Notes: a model not told the origin generated them from the sequence alone. A stretch of 44,123 nt of DNA from Paludibacteraceae bacterium (GCA_017471285.1 JAFUUZ010000031.1:1-44123); one strand, 5' to 3'; positions 15,507-24,905 are shown, counted from the stretch's first letter. Made by a program: numbers and translations.

Positions 15507-16585
15507 AGAAATATACAGTAGGAAACGAACCGCAAGAACTGGCAGCGGCGGCAACCAAACGCAATTCAGCGCATATGTTGCCCGTATGCGACTGGTTGAG
15601 CGACCTGCCCGAAAATACGCAACTGACAGACCTGATAGAGGTGCAGTTCAAGAACACACGCAAGGGCTATTTCCATAACAGCGCACACCTCCCGTTGGAG
15701 AAAGGCGTGAAAGTGGTGGTGGAGGCCAATCCGGGGTACGACCTGGGCGAGGTGGTGCTGACCGGCAAGCTGGTAGAGTTGCAGATCAAGAAGAACAAGA
15801 TAGACGCTTCCCGTTACGAGATCCGTCAGGTGATCCGTATAGCGACGGAGGAAGATCTCGCCCGTGCCGAGCAAGCGCACGCGCGCGAACAGGAGACGAT
15901 GATCAAAGCCCGCCAACTGGCCAAATCGCTCGGGCTGGAGATGAAGATAGGTGACGTGGAATATCAGGGCGACGGATCGAAAGCGATTTTCTTCTATATC
16001 GCTGACGGGCGGGTTGACTTCCGCCAGTTGATCAAGGTCTATGCAGAGACGTTCCGCATCCGCGTGGAGATGAAGCAGATCGGAGCGCGTCAGGAAGCGG
16101 GACGTATCGGCGGAACAGGACCATGCGGACGTGAGTTATGCTGCTCCACATGGATGATCAACTTCTCGTCGGTAGGTACCGGCGCCGCAAGGTTGCAGAA
16201 CATATCCCCCAACCCGCAGAAACTGGCAGGCATGTGTGCCAAACTCAAATGCTGTCTGAACTACGAAGTGCCGGTCTATGAGGATGCTTCCAAGGCATTG
16301 CCGCCGCGCAATCTGCCTCTGGAGACGAAGGACGCTACCTATTATGTCTTCTCGACCGACCCGCTGGCAGGCACCATTACCTATTCCACCGACCAGCATA
16401 TACCGGCTAATCTGGTGACTCTGACGGCTGCGCGCGCACATGAGGTGATCGCGATGAACCGCCGCGGAGAGAAACCCGTCTCTTTGGAAGCCAACCGTGC
16501 CGCAGAAGCGGAGATAGGATACCAGACGGGCCATGGCGAACTGACGAGGTTTGATAGAAAAAAGAAAAAACACCCCAGACGATGA
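15503..16585 (+). CDS. PSP1 domain protein, RicT/YaaT-like
   Basis: A 360-aa cytosolic protein. The N-terminal part is a beta-rich PSP1 region (IEVQFKNTRKGYF...VVVEANPGYDLGEVV). Then comes the PSP1 C-terminal conserved region with the cysteine cluster GPCGRELCCSTW and MCAKLKCCLNYE, whose pattern matches the Fe-S cluster ligands of RicT (YaaT) in Firmicutes. RicT there affects RNA processing and cell-fate regulation; the role in Bacteroidota is not established. The ends are coupled on both sides: ATGA with holB and a 4-bp overlap with gldH. Confidence 0.9.
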   Translation: MKKYTVGNEPQELAAAATKRNSAHMLPVCDWLSDLPENTQLTDLIEVQFKNTRKGYFHNSAHLPLEKGVKVVVEANPGYDLGEVVLTGKLVELQIKKNKIDASRYEIRQVIRIATEEDLARAEQAHAREQETMIKARQLAKSLGLEMKIGDVEYQGDGSKAIFFYIADGRVDFRQLIKVYAETFRIRVEMKQIGARQEAGRIGGTGPCGRELCCSTWMINFSSVGTGAARLQNISPNPQKLAGMCAKLKCCLNYEVPVYEDASKALPPRNLPLETKDATYYVFSTDPLAGTITYSTDQHIPANLVTLTAARAHEVIAMNRRGEKPVSLEANRAAEAEIGYQTGHGELTRFDRKKKKHPRR

Positions 16586-17067
16586 AGCCATTTACGATGA
16601 ACAGTTTACGACTTGCGATTTGTTTGCTGATAGGATGCGTCTGTCTTCTGACATCCTGCCGGCACGATATCGTGTATAGCGAATTTGTCGCGATTCCATC
16701 GGGTGAATGGGACGAAAACCAACTGCCGGAATTTGCCTTCAACATAGCGGACCGGGAGGCGGCTTATGATATCCTGCTCTACGTCCGTCATACGGAGCGC
16801 TATCCGTATCAGAATATGTGGCTTTTTGTGCGCGGCAACAGGCAGTACATGGATACGGTCGAGTTTTATCTGGCGGATGACAGAGGCCGCTGGCTCGGAG
16901 ACAAACACCATGGCTTTATAGAAATGCCCGTTCTGCTGGAGGATAATTATCATTTCCCCGATACCGGGCGGTATTATTTCGCCGTTCAGCACGGAATGAG
17001 GGACTCGCTCCTGCGCGGCGTGACCGATGTGGGGATAGAGGTGATAAGGGTGAAAAATGAAAGGTAG
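16582..17067 (+). CDS. gldH: Gliding-motility/T9SS-associated lipoprotein GldH
   Basis: A 161-aa lipoprotein. The signal peptide ends in a lipobox (LLTSC, Cys at about residue 26). The mature part (YSEFVAIPSGEWDENQLPEFAFNIAD, LYVRHTERYPYQNMWLFV, PVLLEDNYHFPDTGRYYFAVQHGMR) matches GldH, a periplasm-facing lipoprotein needed for gliding and secretion in Flavobacteria and kept in non-gliding Bacteroidales. It agrees with the T9SS sorting domain seen in the gene at 1409. The start of the signal peptide (FTMNSLRLAIC) is encoded by a TTTACGATnnnnAGTTTACGA repeat, also found between genes at 27024-27058. The gene overlaps its upstream neighbour by 4 bp. Confidence 0.9.
   Translation: MKPFTMNSLRLAICLLIGCVCLLTSCRHDIVYSEFVAIPSGEWDENQLPEFAFNIADREAAYDILLYVRHTERYPYQNMWLFVRGNRQYMDTVEFYLADDRGRWLGDKHHGFIEMPVLLEDNYHFPDTGRYYFAVQHGMRDSLLRGVTDVGIEVIRVKNER
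16590..16622 (+). repeat. TTTACGA-type repeat inside the gldH signal-peptide region
   Basis: TTTACGATGAACAGTTTACG plus CTTGCGATTTG resembles, on the opposite strand, the intergenic segment 27024-27058 (CGTACATCGTAAATG). Here it is in frame. Confidence 0.6.
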
Positions 17068-17073
17068 AAAGAA

Positions 17074-17811
17074 ATGGGCAAGAACAAACTGAAGAAATTT
17101 GCGGAGATGGAGACGTTCCACAATGTCTTCCAGCCGCCGTACGACCCGGAGTTGGCGGGACACTGGCGCGACCGCTATTTCCATAATGAGAACCCCGTTG
17201 TGCTGGAGCTGGGATGCGGCAGAGGCGAATATACGGTAGGACTGGCGGAGCGGTATCCGGAGAAGAATTTTATCGGAGTGGATATCAAAGGCGCGCGTAT
17301 GTGGGCGGGAGCCAAAGAGGCGGAGATCAAGGAATTGAAGAATGTAGCGTTCCTGCGCACCAATATTGAGTTTATCACGGAGTTTTTTGCTGCCGGTGAA
17401 GTGGATGAGATATGGATTACTTTCTGCGACCCGCAGATGAAGAAAGCCACCAAGCGTCTCACATCCACTTATTTCATGCAGCGCTATCACCGGATCGTGA
17501 AACCCGGCGGCCTGATTCATCTGAAGACCGACAGTCCGTTCCTATATACTTATACGACCGAGATGCTGCGGCTGAACCCCTATCCGGTAGTGGCGCAGAC
17601 AGATGATTTATATGCCGATTCGCTCGATTCCATCGATGTTTTCCGGGATGCGCGTGCGCTGCAGACGCACTACGAGAAGCAGTGGCTCGACAGAGGAATG
17701 AAGATCAAATATATCGAGTGGCGGTTGGATCCTCTTGACCGGTGGGAAGAGCCTGTTATCGAGATAGAAAAAGACACATACCGTTCCTACGGACGCAATT
17801 ATCAAGCATAG
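17074..17811 (+). CDS. trmB: tRNA (guanine-N7-)-methyltransferase
   Basis: A 245-aa cytosolic SAM-dependent enzyme that makes m7G46 in tRNA. The SAM loop is VVLELGCGRGEYTVGLAE (42-59), followed by the acidic FIGVDIKGARMW strand. The active-site region WITFCDPQMKKATKRL corresponds to the FPDPWPKKRHxKRRL motif of TrmB, in the variant form common in Bacteroidota. LKTDSPFLYTY matches the TrmB HxxTD region. Length is normal. It lies 6 bp after gldH and 22 bp before ileS. Confidence 0.93.
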   Translation: MGKNKLKKFAEMETFHNVFQPPYDPELAGHWRDRYFHNENPVVLELGCGRGEYTVGLAERYPEKNFIGVDIKGARMWAGAKEAEIKELKNVAFLRTNIEFITEFFAAGEVDEIWITFCDPQMKKATKRLTSTYFMQRYHRIVKPGGLIHLKTDSPFLYTYTTEMLRLNPYPVVAQTDDLYADSLDSIDVFRDARALQTHYEKQWLDRGMKIKYIEWRLDPLDRWEEPVIEIEKDTYRSYGRNYQA

Positions 17812-17833
17812 ATTAAAATCACAAACAACATAT

Positions 17834-20800
17834 ATGAAACATTTTAACGAATACAAACAGTTGAACTTGCCCGCGTTGAGCCGCGAGGTGCTGGCGCAAT
17901 GGGAGCAAGAGGGGTTATTTGAGAAAAGTATCACTACCCGTGAGGGACATCCGCAGTTCCTCTTTTTCGAAGGTCCTCCTTCTGCCAACGGCATGCCGGG
18001 TATCCACCATGTCATGGCGCGGACCATCAAAGACACGTTCTGCCGTTTCAAGACGATGCAGGGTTATCAGGTGCGCCGTAAGGCCGGTTGGGACACCCAT
18101 GGTCTGCCGGTGGAGTTAGGAGTGGAGAAGATGTTAGGTATCACCAAAGAGGATATCGGCAAGAAGATCAGCGTGGACGAATACAACGCTGCCTGCCGCC
18201 GCGAGGTGATGAAATACACCAAAGAATGGACCAACCTCACCAAGCAGATGGGCTACTGGGTGGACCTCGACAACCCCTATATCACCTACGATAACAAGTA
18301 TATCGAGACGCTGTGGTACCTGCTTAAGGAACTGTACAAGAAAGGCTATCTCTATAAGGGTTACACCATCCAGCCGTACTCGCCTGCCGCCGGAACGGGT
18401 CTCTCGTCACACGAGCTCAACCAGCCCGGTTGCTACCGCGACGTCAAAGACCTCACCTGCACGGCGAGGTTCAAACTCAAACCAAATGACCAAATGGTAA
18501 ATGGTCAAATGGTAAATAGATTTATCATCGCCTGGACGACGACGCCTTGGACGCTGCCTTCCAACACGGCTCTCTGCGTGGGACCGAAGATTGACTACGT
18601 GGAGGTAGAGACGCCTGCAGGCGACCATATCATCCTCGCTGAGGCGCGTCTGGATGCTTATCGCAAAGAACTCTGCGGAACGGACGAAGAAGGCAAACCG
18701 CTGGAGCCTAAGATCATCGCCCGCTACAAAGGAAAAGACCTTGTCGGCTTGGAGTACGAGCCGCTCTTCCCGTGGGTCAATCCGGGCGAGGGAGCATTCC
18801 GCGTCATTCCGGGTGATTATGTCACTACCGAGGACGGTACGGGTATCGTGCATATCGCGCCTACGTTCGGTGCCGACGATAAGAAAGTAGCCGATGCTGC
18901 CGGCGTGCCGGGTCTGTATATGCAGACCAAGAACAACGGACCCCGTCCGATGGTCGATTTCACCGGTAAATACTGGAACGTAGAGGACCTCGACGAGGAG
19001 TGGTACAAAGCCAACGTCAACGACGAACTATACCGCCGTTACGCAGGCCGATGGGTGAAGAACGCCTATGACCCGCAGTTCACCGTGGACGGCAAGTACG
19101 ACGAGGCGGCTGCCGCGAAAGCCGAGACGCTGGACCTCCATCTCTGTCTGGAGATGAAAGCCGACGGACGTCTGCTCCGCAGCGAGAAACATGTGCATAC
19201 TTATCCGCACTGCTGGCGGACCGACAAACCGGTGCTTTATTACCCGTTGGACAGCTGGTTTATCAAGTCCACCAAGGCGCGCGAGGAGATGATCGCCCTC
19301 AACAAGACCATCAACTGGCAGCCGGAATCAACCGGCACAGGACGTTTCGGCCAGTGGCTCAATAACCTGAATGACTGGAACCTCAGCCGTTCCCGTTATT
19401 GGGGAACTCCGTTGCCTATCTGGCGCACCGAGGACGGAAGCGAAGAAATATGTATCGGTTCCATCGCGGAATTATTCGATGAAATCGACAAATCTGTCAA
19501 GGCGGGCTTCATGAAATCCAACCCTTGGCCGAACCATAAACCGGGCGATTACAGCAAGGCGAACTATGACCCCTCTGTGATTGACCTTCACCGTCCGTAC
19601 GTGGATTCAATCATCCTTGTCTCCCCGTCCGGCAAGCCGATGAAACGCGAGCTCGACCTCATTGATGTATGGTTCGATTCGGGCGCTATGCCTTATGCCC
19701 AGAACCACTATCCGTTCGAGAACGCCGACCTGCCGCGCACGGCGGACTTCATCTCCGAGGGCGTGGATCAGACACGCGGTTGGTTCTTCACGCTACATGC
19801 CATCCACACGATGATAGAAGGTACGGTAGCATATAAGAACGTCATCTCAAACGGTCTGGTGCTCGATAAGAACGGCAACAAGATGTCCAAACGTCTGGGC
19901 AACGCCGTTGACCCGTTCGGAGCTCTCGACAAGTACGGAGCCGATCCGGTAAGGTGGTATATGCTGACCAACTCCAGCCCGTGGGAGAACCTGAAGTTCG
20001 ATCCCGAAGGAGTGGATGAAGTGCGCCGTAAGTTCTTCGGAACCCTCTATAACACCTACGGTTTCTTTGCCCTCTATGCGAACGTGGACGGGTGGGGTAA
20101 TACGCCAAATCAGACTAACGAGACACTAACGAGAGAGAAGCGGAACGGGAGAGATACGGGAGAAAAAGCAGAGTATGCCGAGATCGATCGCTGGATCCTA
20201 TCCAAACTGAACTCCCTCATCAAAGAGGTGACGGAAGCCTACGAAGCATACGAACCTACCAAAGCCGGACGAGCCATCTCTGATTTCGTACAGGACGACC
20301 TCTCTAACTGGTACGTCCGTCTGAACCGCAAACGTTTCTGGGGAGGAGAGATGAACGCCGACAAAGAAGCGGCTTACGAAACCCTCTACACCTGTCTCAA
20401 GACCGTGGCTCAACTCATGGCGCCGAACGCACCGTTCTACGCTGACCGCCTCTACCGCGATTTGACCGATGAAACCGTACATTTAAGCACTTGGCCCAAG
20501 GCTGACGAGACGCTTATAGACACTACGCTGGAGCGCCAGATGTACCTCGCGCAGCAGGCTACTTCGATGATCCTCTCGCTCCGCAAACGTGCGGAGAAGA
20601 ACGTCCGCCAGCCGCTGCAGAAAGCCGTCATACCGACACCCGACCAGGAGACGACAGACGCGCTCCTCCATGTGGCAGACCTCATCAAATCCGAGGTGAA
20701 CGTCAAAGAACTCGTCATCGTTCCTGCAGAGCAATCGGAAATACGCCTTGTCAAGAAGATCAAGCCGAACTTCAAGGTCCTGGGCAAGAAAGTCGGTGCA

Positions 20801-21277
20801 AACATGAAAGCCGTAGCCGCTGAGATTAACGCGATGAATCAGGATCAGATCGCTCAAATGGAGCAAAACGGCAATTATCAATTGTCAACTGTCAATTATC
20901 AATTAACAGTAGAGGACGTCGAAATTCTGACGGAAGACATGCCGGGATGGCTTGTAGCCAACAACGGTATCCTGACTATAGCCCTTGACATCGAACTGAC
21001 CGACGAACTGATTGAAGAAGGTATTGCGCGCGAACTGATCAACCGCATCCAGAACCTCCGTAAGTCCTCCGGTCTGGAGATAACCGACCGTATAGCCATC
21101 CTCTTGGAGGACCGTCCGGAGATCCATAATGCCGTCCTCCATTGCGGCGAGTATATAGCTTCACAAGTGCTGGCTACATCGCTTGAACTTTCAAACAGCG
21201 AAGCGTTCGAACCTTCAAACAGCGAAGCACTCGAAATGGACGGATATAATGTGAATATTAAAATTGAAAAAGCATAG
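17834..21277 (+). CDS. ileS: Isoleucyl-tRNA synthetase, with three repeat-derived insertions
   Basis: A 1147-aa class I synthetase that charges tRNA-Ile. The HIGH-equivalent segment is PSANGMPGIHHVMA (residues 49-62), the editing-domain Thr-rich loop is WTTTPWTLPSN, and the catalytic loop is KMSKRLGN (about 683). The C-terminal tRNA-binding part (MPGWLVANNGILTIALDI) is the long, zinc-free type found in Bacteroidota. Three segments do not look native: NDQMVNGQMVN (about 218-228, just before the editing loop), NYQLSTVNYQLT (about 1014-1025) and SNSEAFEPSNSEA (about 1119-1134). Each is encoded by a short repeat also found elsewhere in the window. All keep the frame and avoid catalytic motifs, so the enzyme is presumably active; it is expected to be essential. 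Confidence 0.95.
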   Translation: MKHFNEYKQLNLPALSREVLAQWEQEGLFEKSITTREGHPQFLFFEGPPSANGMPGIHHVMARTIKDTFCRFKTMQGYQVRRKAGWDTHGLPVELGVEKMLGITKEDIGKKISVDEYNAACRREVMKYTKEWTNLTKQMGYWVDLDNPYITYDNKYIETLWYLLKELYKKGYLYKGYTIQPYSPAAGTGLSSHELNQPGCYRDVKDLTCTARFKLKPNDQMVNGQMVNRFIIAWTTTPWTLPSNTALCVGPKIDYVEVETPAGDHIILAEARLDAYRKELCGTDEEGKPLEPKIIARYKGKDLVGLEYEPLFPWVNPGEGAFRVIPGDYVTTEDGTGIVHIAPTFGADDKKVADAAGVPGLYMQTKNNGPRPMVDFTGKYWNVEDLDEEWYKANVNDELYRRYAGRWVKNAYDPQFTVDGKYDEAAAAKAETLDLHLCLEMKADGRLLRSEKHVHTYPHCWRTDKPVLYYPLDSWFIKSTKAREEMIALNKTINWQPESTGTGRFGQWLNNLNDWNLSRSRYWGTPLPIWRTEDGSEEICIGSIAELFDEIDKSVKAGFMKSNPWPNHKPGDYSKANYDPSVIDLHRPYVDSIILVSPSGKPMKRELDLIDVWFDSGAMPYAQNHYPFENADLPRTADFISEGVDQTRGWFFTLHAIHTMIEGTVAYKNVISNGLVLDKNGNKMSKRLGNAVDPFGALDKYGADPVRWYMLTNSSPWENLKFDPEGVDEVRRKFFGTLYNTYGFFALYANVDGWGNTPNQTNETLTREKRNGRDTGEKAEYAEIDRWILSKLNSLIKEVTEAYEAYEPTKAGRAISDFVQDDLSNWYVRLNRKRFWGGEMNADKEAAYETLYTCLKTVAQLMAPNAPFYADRLYRDLTDETVHLSTWPKADETLIDTTLERQMYLAQQATSMILSLRKRAEKNVRQPLQKAVIPTPDQETTDALLHVADLIKSEVNVKELVIVPAEQSEIRLVKKIKPNFKVLGKKVGANMKAVAAEINAMNQDQIAQMEQNGNYQLSTVNYQLTVEDVEILTEDMPGWLVANNGILTIALDIELTDELIEEGIARELINRIQNLRKSSGLEITDRIAILLEDRPEIHNAVLHCGEYIASQVLATSLELSNSEAFEPSNSEALEMDGYNVNIKIEKA
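18483..18520 (+). repeat. In-frame AAATGGTCAAATGGT repeat in ileS
   Basis: Two near-copies of an 18-bp unit match the intergenic repeat at 13855-13900, except that stop codons TAG/TAA are replaced by sense codons except at the very edge. It adds about 11 residues just before the editing-site loop. Confidence 0.85.
20872..20907 (+). repeat. In-frame AATTATCAATTGTC repeat in ileS
   Basis: Tandem CAATTATCAATTGTCAACTG units encode NYQLSTVNYQLT near residue 1014. This is the stop-free orientation of the family at 9619, 13085 and 38670. Confidence 0.88.
21188..21235 (+). repeat. In-frame CAAACAGCGAAGC repeat near the end of ileS
   Basis: Two direct copies of TTCAAACAGCGAAGC about 24 bp apart encode SNSEAFEPSNSEALE. 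It is related to the AGCGAAGCGGTC family seen in signal peptides of the PUL genes and at 29294. Confidence 0.82.
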
Positions 21278-21279
21278 TT

Positions 21280-21726
21280 ATGAATGTCAGATTTATGATT
21301 TCAAATTTCAGATTCCTGCTTCTCGCCGTAGTAGGAATGGCGTTGGCGAGTTGCGACATGTTCAACAAGAATACGCCGTCGTACCAGTTGAGCGACCTGC
21401 AGGGGCTATGGCAGGAAAACAACACCGAGCATTATGTACGTTTCACCACCGAGCAGTCGGACGAGACGGGATATCTCTACGGCCGCGAATGGGACGAGGC
21501 GGAGGATGTTTTCGAGGCGGACCTCAAACCCAAAGGCAACGGGTGGTTCAAGTACCTCTTCGAGACCTCAGGCAGCCTCACGGAGATTCATCTGATGGAC
21601 AACGGAGGAGCGGAGATTCCCAAGGTCTATGTGGTCACCAAACTGAACGATACGGCGTTGGAGTATTACGAGAAAGAGCAGAAATCAGTCAAGTTCTATT
21701 TCACCAAAATGGTTGAGAAGCAATGA
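21280..21726 (+). CDS. Small lipoprotein of unknown function
   Basis: A 148-aa protein with a signal peptide and lipobox (MALASC, Cys at about residue 25), so it is probably anchored on the periplasmic or outer membrane. The mature part is beta-rich (LQGLWQENNTEHYVRFTTE, ETGYLYGREWDEAEDVFEADL, GWFKYLFETSGSLTEIHLMD, VYVVTKLNDTALEYYE), resembling lipocalin-like or DUF4488-type small domains, but I cannot name the family. It starts 2 bp after ileS ends and overlaps the AsmA-like gene by ATGA, so the two are translationally coupled. A joint envelope role is inference. Confidence 0.8.
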   Translation: MNVRFMISNFRFLLLAVVGMALASCDMFNKNTPSYQLSDLQGLWQENNTEHYVRFTTEQSDETGYLYGREWDEAEDVFEADLKPKGNGWFKYLFETSGSLTEIHLMDNGGAEIPKVYVVTKLNDTALEYYEKEQKSVKFYFTKMVEKQ

Positions 21727-24700
21727 AACGCGCACTCAAAATCATCGGTTGGACGCTTCTGGGTATCGTGGTAGCTGTAGTGGCGGTAGCCTCTATCGCT
21801 ATGTACGTGATCTTCACGCCGGAGCGTCTGACACCTATTGCCCGCCAGGCTGCGGACAAATTCATCACTTGCGAGCATGAGATAGGAGAGGTCGATCTGA
21901 CTTTCTTCTCCACCTTCCCGCGCTTCGGGCTGCGGGCGGACGGGTTGCTGCTGATCAATCCAATGACCGGCAGCCGGAACGACACGGTCGTTGAAGCGAA
22001 ACATCTGGTAGCTACAGTGGATGTGATGGAGTTCCTGAACCATAAGAATCTCCATGTCCATGAGGCGGTGCTGGATGATGCGCGGGTCAATTTCTATATC
22101 GCGCCGGACGGTACAACCAATCTTACCGGTGCTTTCGTTACTTCGCCGGACACTACGGAAGAAGACACCACCGCTTTCTCGCTGCCGTTTGATGCGCTCA
22201 AAGTGGACGGTCTGCGTATAAAAGCCGACTATATCACGTTCGTGGACGACAAAGATACTATCAATGCTTCTTTAGGAGAGACTGAGTTGAGTGCTAAAGC
22301 GGAGAGCTGGGATGACATGCTCATAGGGTTGGATGCGCAAGATGTATGCGCTTTGCTCAAAGGAGACAAATATGCCGATTCCCTGCATGTGGAGTTGGTC
22401 GCTCCGATGGCGATGAATCTCGACTCCATGCATTTTGCTTTCGATGGAGCACGACTGGCGGTCAATGATTTTAACCTGCGCCTTGAAGGGGAAGTTACCA
22501 TTCAGGATAGTATAGCCGTTGATGCCAAGGTCGAGACCGGCAAGTGGCAACTCAAACCTCTCATGGCGCTTATTCCGGAGAAATTCGCCAAGTCGCTCAG
22601 CGACCTGGATGTGGACGGCGAGGCGGAGTTGGAAGCAACGATACAAGGTTATGTCTCTGACCATCAGATGCCGCGTGTGCAGGCGCATCTTACGCTCGAT
22701 GACGGCGAGGGCAGTTACAAACCGCTGCCTTATACGCTGCGGGACGTAGAGATGGATGCTACTGCCGATATCCGTCTCACAGAAGGAGAGATCAGCAATG
22801 TGGAGATCCATAAACTGCATGCCGCTACGCGCAATTCTCAATTCTCAATTCTCAATTCTCAATTGTCCGACCTGACGGGGGACATGCTGCTTGACCTCGC
22901 GCTGAACCTCGACGCCAACCTGCCGGACTTCGCCTACTTCCTGCCGGAGGCAATGACTCTCAACGGCAAAGCCAAAGGAACCGCGAAAGCGAAGATCCGT
23001 CTGGATGACTTGACGGAGATGCGGCTGGAGAAGGGCAGGATCAGTGCGGACCTCGACCTCAAAGACATTCATTATGCGATGGATTCGATGGTAGCCGACC
23101 TGCCGAAGACCCACGCAGTCCTGCAGATGCCTAACCCCAAACCATCCAAACCGAAGGTTAACTGGGCGCGGATAGACCTGACGACGGACAAAGTGGATTT
23201 CGAGATGGCGACACCGCTGAAAGCGGCTCTCAAAGCCTCGTCCATCCAACTGGAGGCAGGTAACGTGCTCTCGAAAGATCCGGTGCTGTATGCAGCCGTA
23301 GGCTTGGATTCCGAGAGACCGGTAGAGGTAGAGATGGACTCGATGGGCGGCACGATCGATGCGCCCAAAATGAAACTGTACGCGGAGTATAACACCAAGG
23401 ACACGACCGTCATGCCGGTGGCGCAGGCTGTGATAGACTGCGATGCCTTGGACGGATTCTTCAAAGATACCAAAGCCGACTTGGCTGCTTCCCATCTGGA
23501 GGCTTCTCTCTCCGGAGGACGAAAAGACAAGTCCGCTCCGCGCCTGCAAGCCAAACTGAAGACGCAGGCGCTGAATGCGCGTATGGGTGATGAACTGACC
23601 GCCAAGACCGGCAAACTGGATCTGGAAGCCGCTGCGCGATATAAAGCAGGGGAGGAAAATATCCTGCTCCAATGGAACCCGAGGCTGAAGGTGAACCTCA
23701 AGAACGGAGAGGTGAACTTGCCGGAGCGGTTGCCGGAAGCGGTGGTTATCCCGTCTATCGAGTTCAGTTATTCCAACCGCGAGATGGCGATAGACAACTC
23801 CCGTATCGAGTTAGGCAACTCCGATCTGAACCTGAAAGGCAATGTACGCAATATAGGCAAATGGTTCCGCCATGAGGCGGTTCTGGAGGGCGAACTGGAT
23901 GTCGTCTCCGACCATTGCGATGCCAACCAGCTGCTTGCCTGGTTCTCCGCCGACGAAGGGAGCGAGGAAGAAACTCCTACAGCGAGCGAAGGCGAGCGGT
24001 CTAACAGTGAAACGGTCCAACAGCAAAGCGGTCCAACAGCTGAGACCGATCCCTTCCTCGTTCCTACCGACGTGGATCTGGCGCTTAATACCCATATGCG
24101 TCAGGTGGAGATCTTCAACCAGGTGGCTTCGGACCTCAAGGGAGGTATCTTCGTCAAGGACGGTACGCTTATCCTGGATGAGGTGGGATTTGTATGCCGC
24201 GCCGCCAAACTGCAGTTGACTGCAATGTATCGCACGCCGCGCCGGAACCATCTCTATTTGGGATTCGACTACCACATGATTGATGTGGACATCGACGAAC
24301 TGCTGACGATGATTCCTAACTTGGAGCAGATGGTGCCGATGCTCTCTTCGTTCAAGGGCGCAGCGCAGTTCCATCTGGCGGCGGAGACCTATCTCAACAG
24401 TCAGTATCAGCCTAAGATGTCCACCCTCCGCGGGGCTGCTTCGCTGACCGGAAAAGACCTCGTGGTGCTGGACGGAGAGACCTTCTCCAAGATCAGCAAA
24501 CTGCTGATGTTCAAGAAGAAGACGGAGAACAGGATCGACTCTATCAATGCCGAACTGACGGTCTATAAGAACGAGATAGACGTCTATCCGCTCTGCGTGC
24601 AGATGGACAACTACATGGTCGCCCTCGGCGGACGGCATAACACCGACATGACCTTCAATTACGATATCAACGTCCTCAGCCCTATCTATCTGGGCGTGAA

Positions 24701-24857
24701 CGTGAGCGGGAACATAGACGATCTGAAGATCAAACTCGCCAAATGCAAGTTCGCTCAGGATTTCAAACCGCACTGGTATCAGAAAGCGGACAACCAGTCC
24801 CGCGAACTCCGCGAACGGATCAAGAAATCAATGGAGAAAAACGTCCGAATAAAGTGA
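21723..24857 (+). CDS. AsmA-family inner-membrane/periplasmic protein
   Basis: A 1044-aa protein. Residues about 5-30 are a single transmembrane segment (IIGWTLLGIVVAVVAVASIAMYVIF), followed by an AsmA-like N-terminal domain (LTPIARQAADKFITCEHEIGEVDLTFFSTFPRFGLRADGLLLINP). A long repetitive beta-structure of the type proposed to bridge the periplasm for lipid transfer (AsmA/TamB/VPS13-like grooves) follows. The C-terminus (MTFNYDINVLSPIYLGVNVSGN, DDLKIKLAKCKFA) is typical of this family in Bacteroidota. Two segments look inserted: NSQFSILNSQLS (about 370-381) and a Ser/Glu/Gln-rich stretch (about 753-776), both made from dispersed repeats. The cargo (phospholipid or other) is unknown. It is coupled with the upstream lipoprotein gene. 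Confidence 0.85.
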   Translation: MKRALKIIGWTLLGIVVAVVAVASIAMYVIFTPERLTPIARQAADKFITCEHEIGEVDLTFFSTFPRFGLRADGLLLINPMTGSRNDTVVEAKHLVATVDVMEFLNHKNLHVHEAVLDDARVNFYIAPDGTTNLTGAFVTSPDTTEEDTTAFSLPFDALKVDGLRIKADYITFVDDKDTINASLGETELSAKAESWDDMLIGLDAQDVCALLKGDKYADSLHVELVAPMAMNLDSMHFAFDGARLAVNDFNLRLEGEVTIQDSIAVDAKVETGKWQLKPLMALIPEKFAKSLSDLDVDGEAELEATIQGYVSDHQMPRVQAHLTLDDGEGSYKPLPYTLRDVEMDATADIRLTEGEISNVEIHKLHAATRNSQFSILNSQLSDLTGDMLLDLALNLDANLPDFAYFLPEAMTLNGKAKGTAKAKIRLDDLTEMRLEKGRISADLDLKDIHYAMDSMVADLPKTHAVLQMPNPKPSKPKVNWARIDLTTDKVDFEMATPLKAALKASSIQLEAGNVLSKDPVLYAAVGLDSERPVEVEMDSMGGTIDAPKMKLYAEYNTKDTTVMPVAQAVIDCDALDGFFKDTKADLAASHLEASLSGGRKDKSAPRLQAKLKTQALNARMGDELTAKTGKLDLEAAARYKAGEENILLQWNPRLKVNLKNGEVNLPERLPEAVVIPSIEFSYSNREMAIDNSRIELGNSDLNLKGNVRNIGKWFRHEAVLEGELDVVSDHCDANQLLAWFSADEGSEEETPTASEGERSNSETVQQQSGPTAETDPFLVPTDVDLALNTHMRQVEIFNQVASDLKGGIFVKDGTLILDEVGFVCRAAKLQLTAMYRTPRRNHLYLGFDYHMIDVDIDELLTMIPNLEQMVPMLSSFKGAAQFHLAAETYLNSQYQPKMSTLRGAASLTGKDLVVLDGETFSKISKLLMFKKKTENRIDSINAELTVYKNEIDVYPLCVQMDNYMVALGGRHNTDMTFNYDINVLSPIYLGVNVSGNIDDLKIKLAKCKFAQDFKPHWYQKADNQSRELRERIKKSMEKNVRIK
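22831..22865 (+). repeat. In-frame AATTCTC heptamer repeat in the AsmA-like gene
   Basis: Four perfect tandem AATTCTC units plus a partial one encode NSQFSILNSQL. A 7-bp unit passes through all three frames, none of which has a stop in this orientation; the other orientation would give TGA. Confidence 0.9.
23985..24042 (+). repeat. In-frame AGCRAAGCGGTCYAACAG repeat in the AsmA-like gene
   Basis: Units such as CGAGCGGTCTAACAGTG and CAAAGCGGTCCAACAG recur about 20 bp apart. They encode a low-complexity Ser/Glu/Gln linker. Same family as at 34189, 36863 and 38955. Confidence 0.8.
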
Positions 24858-24886
24858 CAAAGGGACAAAGGACAAAGTGACAAAGG
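24852..24886 (+). repeat. GACAAAGG-type tandem repeat after the AsmA-like gene
   Basis: Units of GACAAAGG/GACAAAGT fill the gap of 48 bp before the M3 peptidase gene, and the first one supplies the stop codon of the AsmA-like gene. Confidence 0.85.
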
Positions 24887-24905
24887 AAATTAATTACAAG
24901 ACAAT

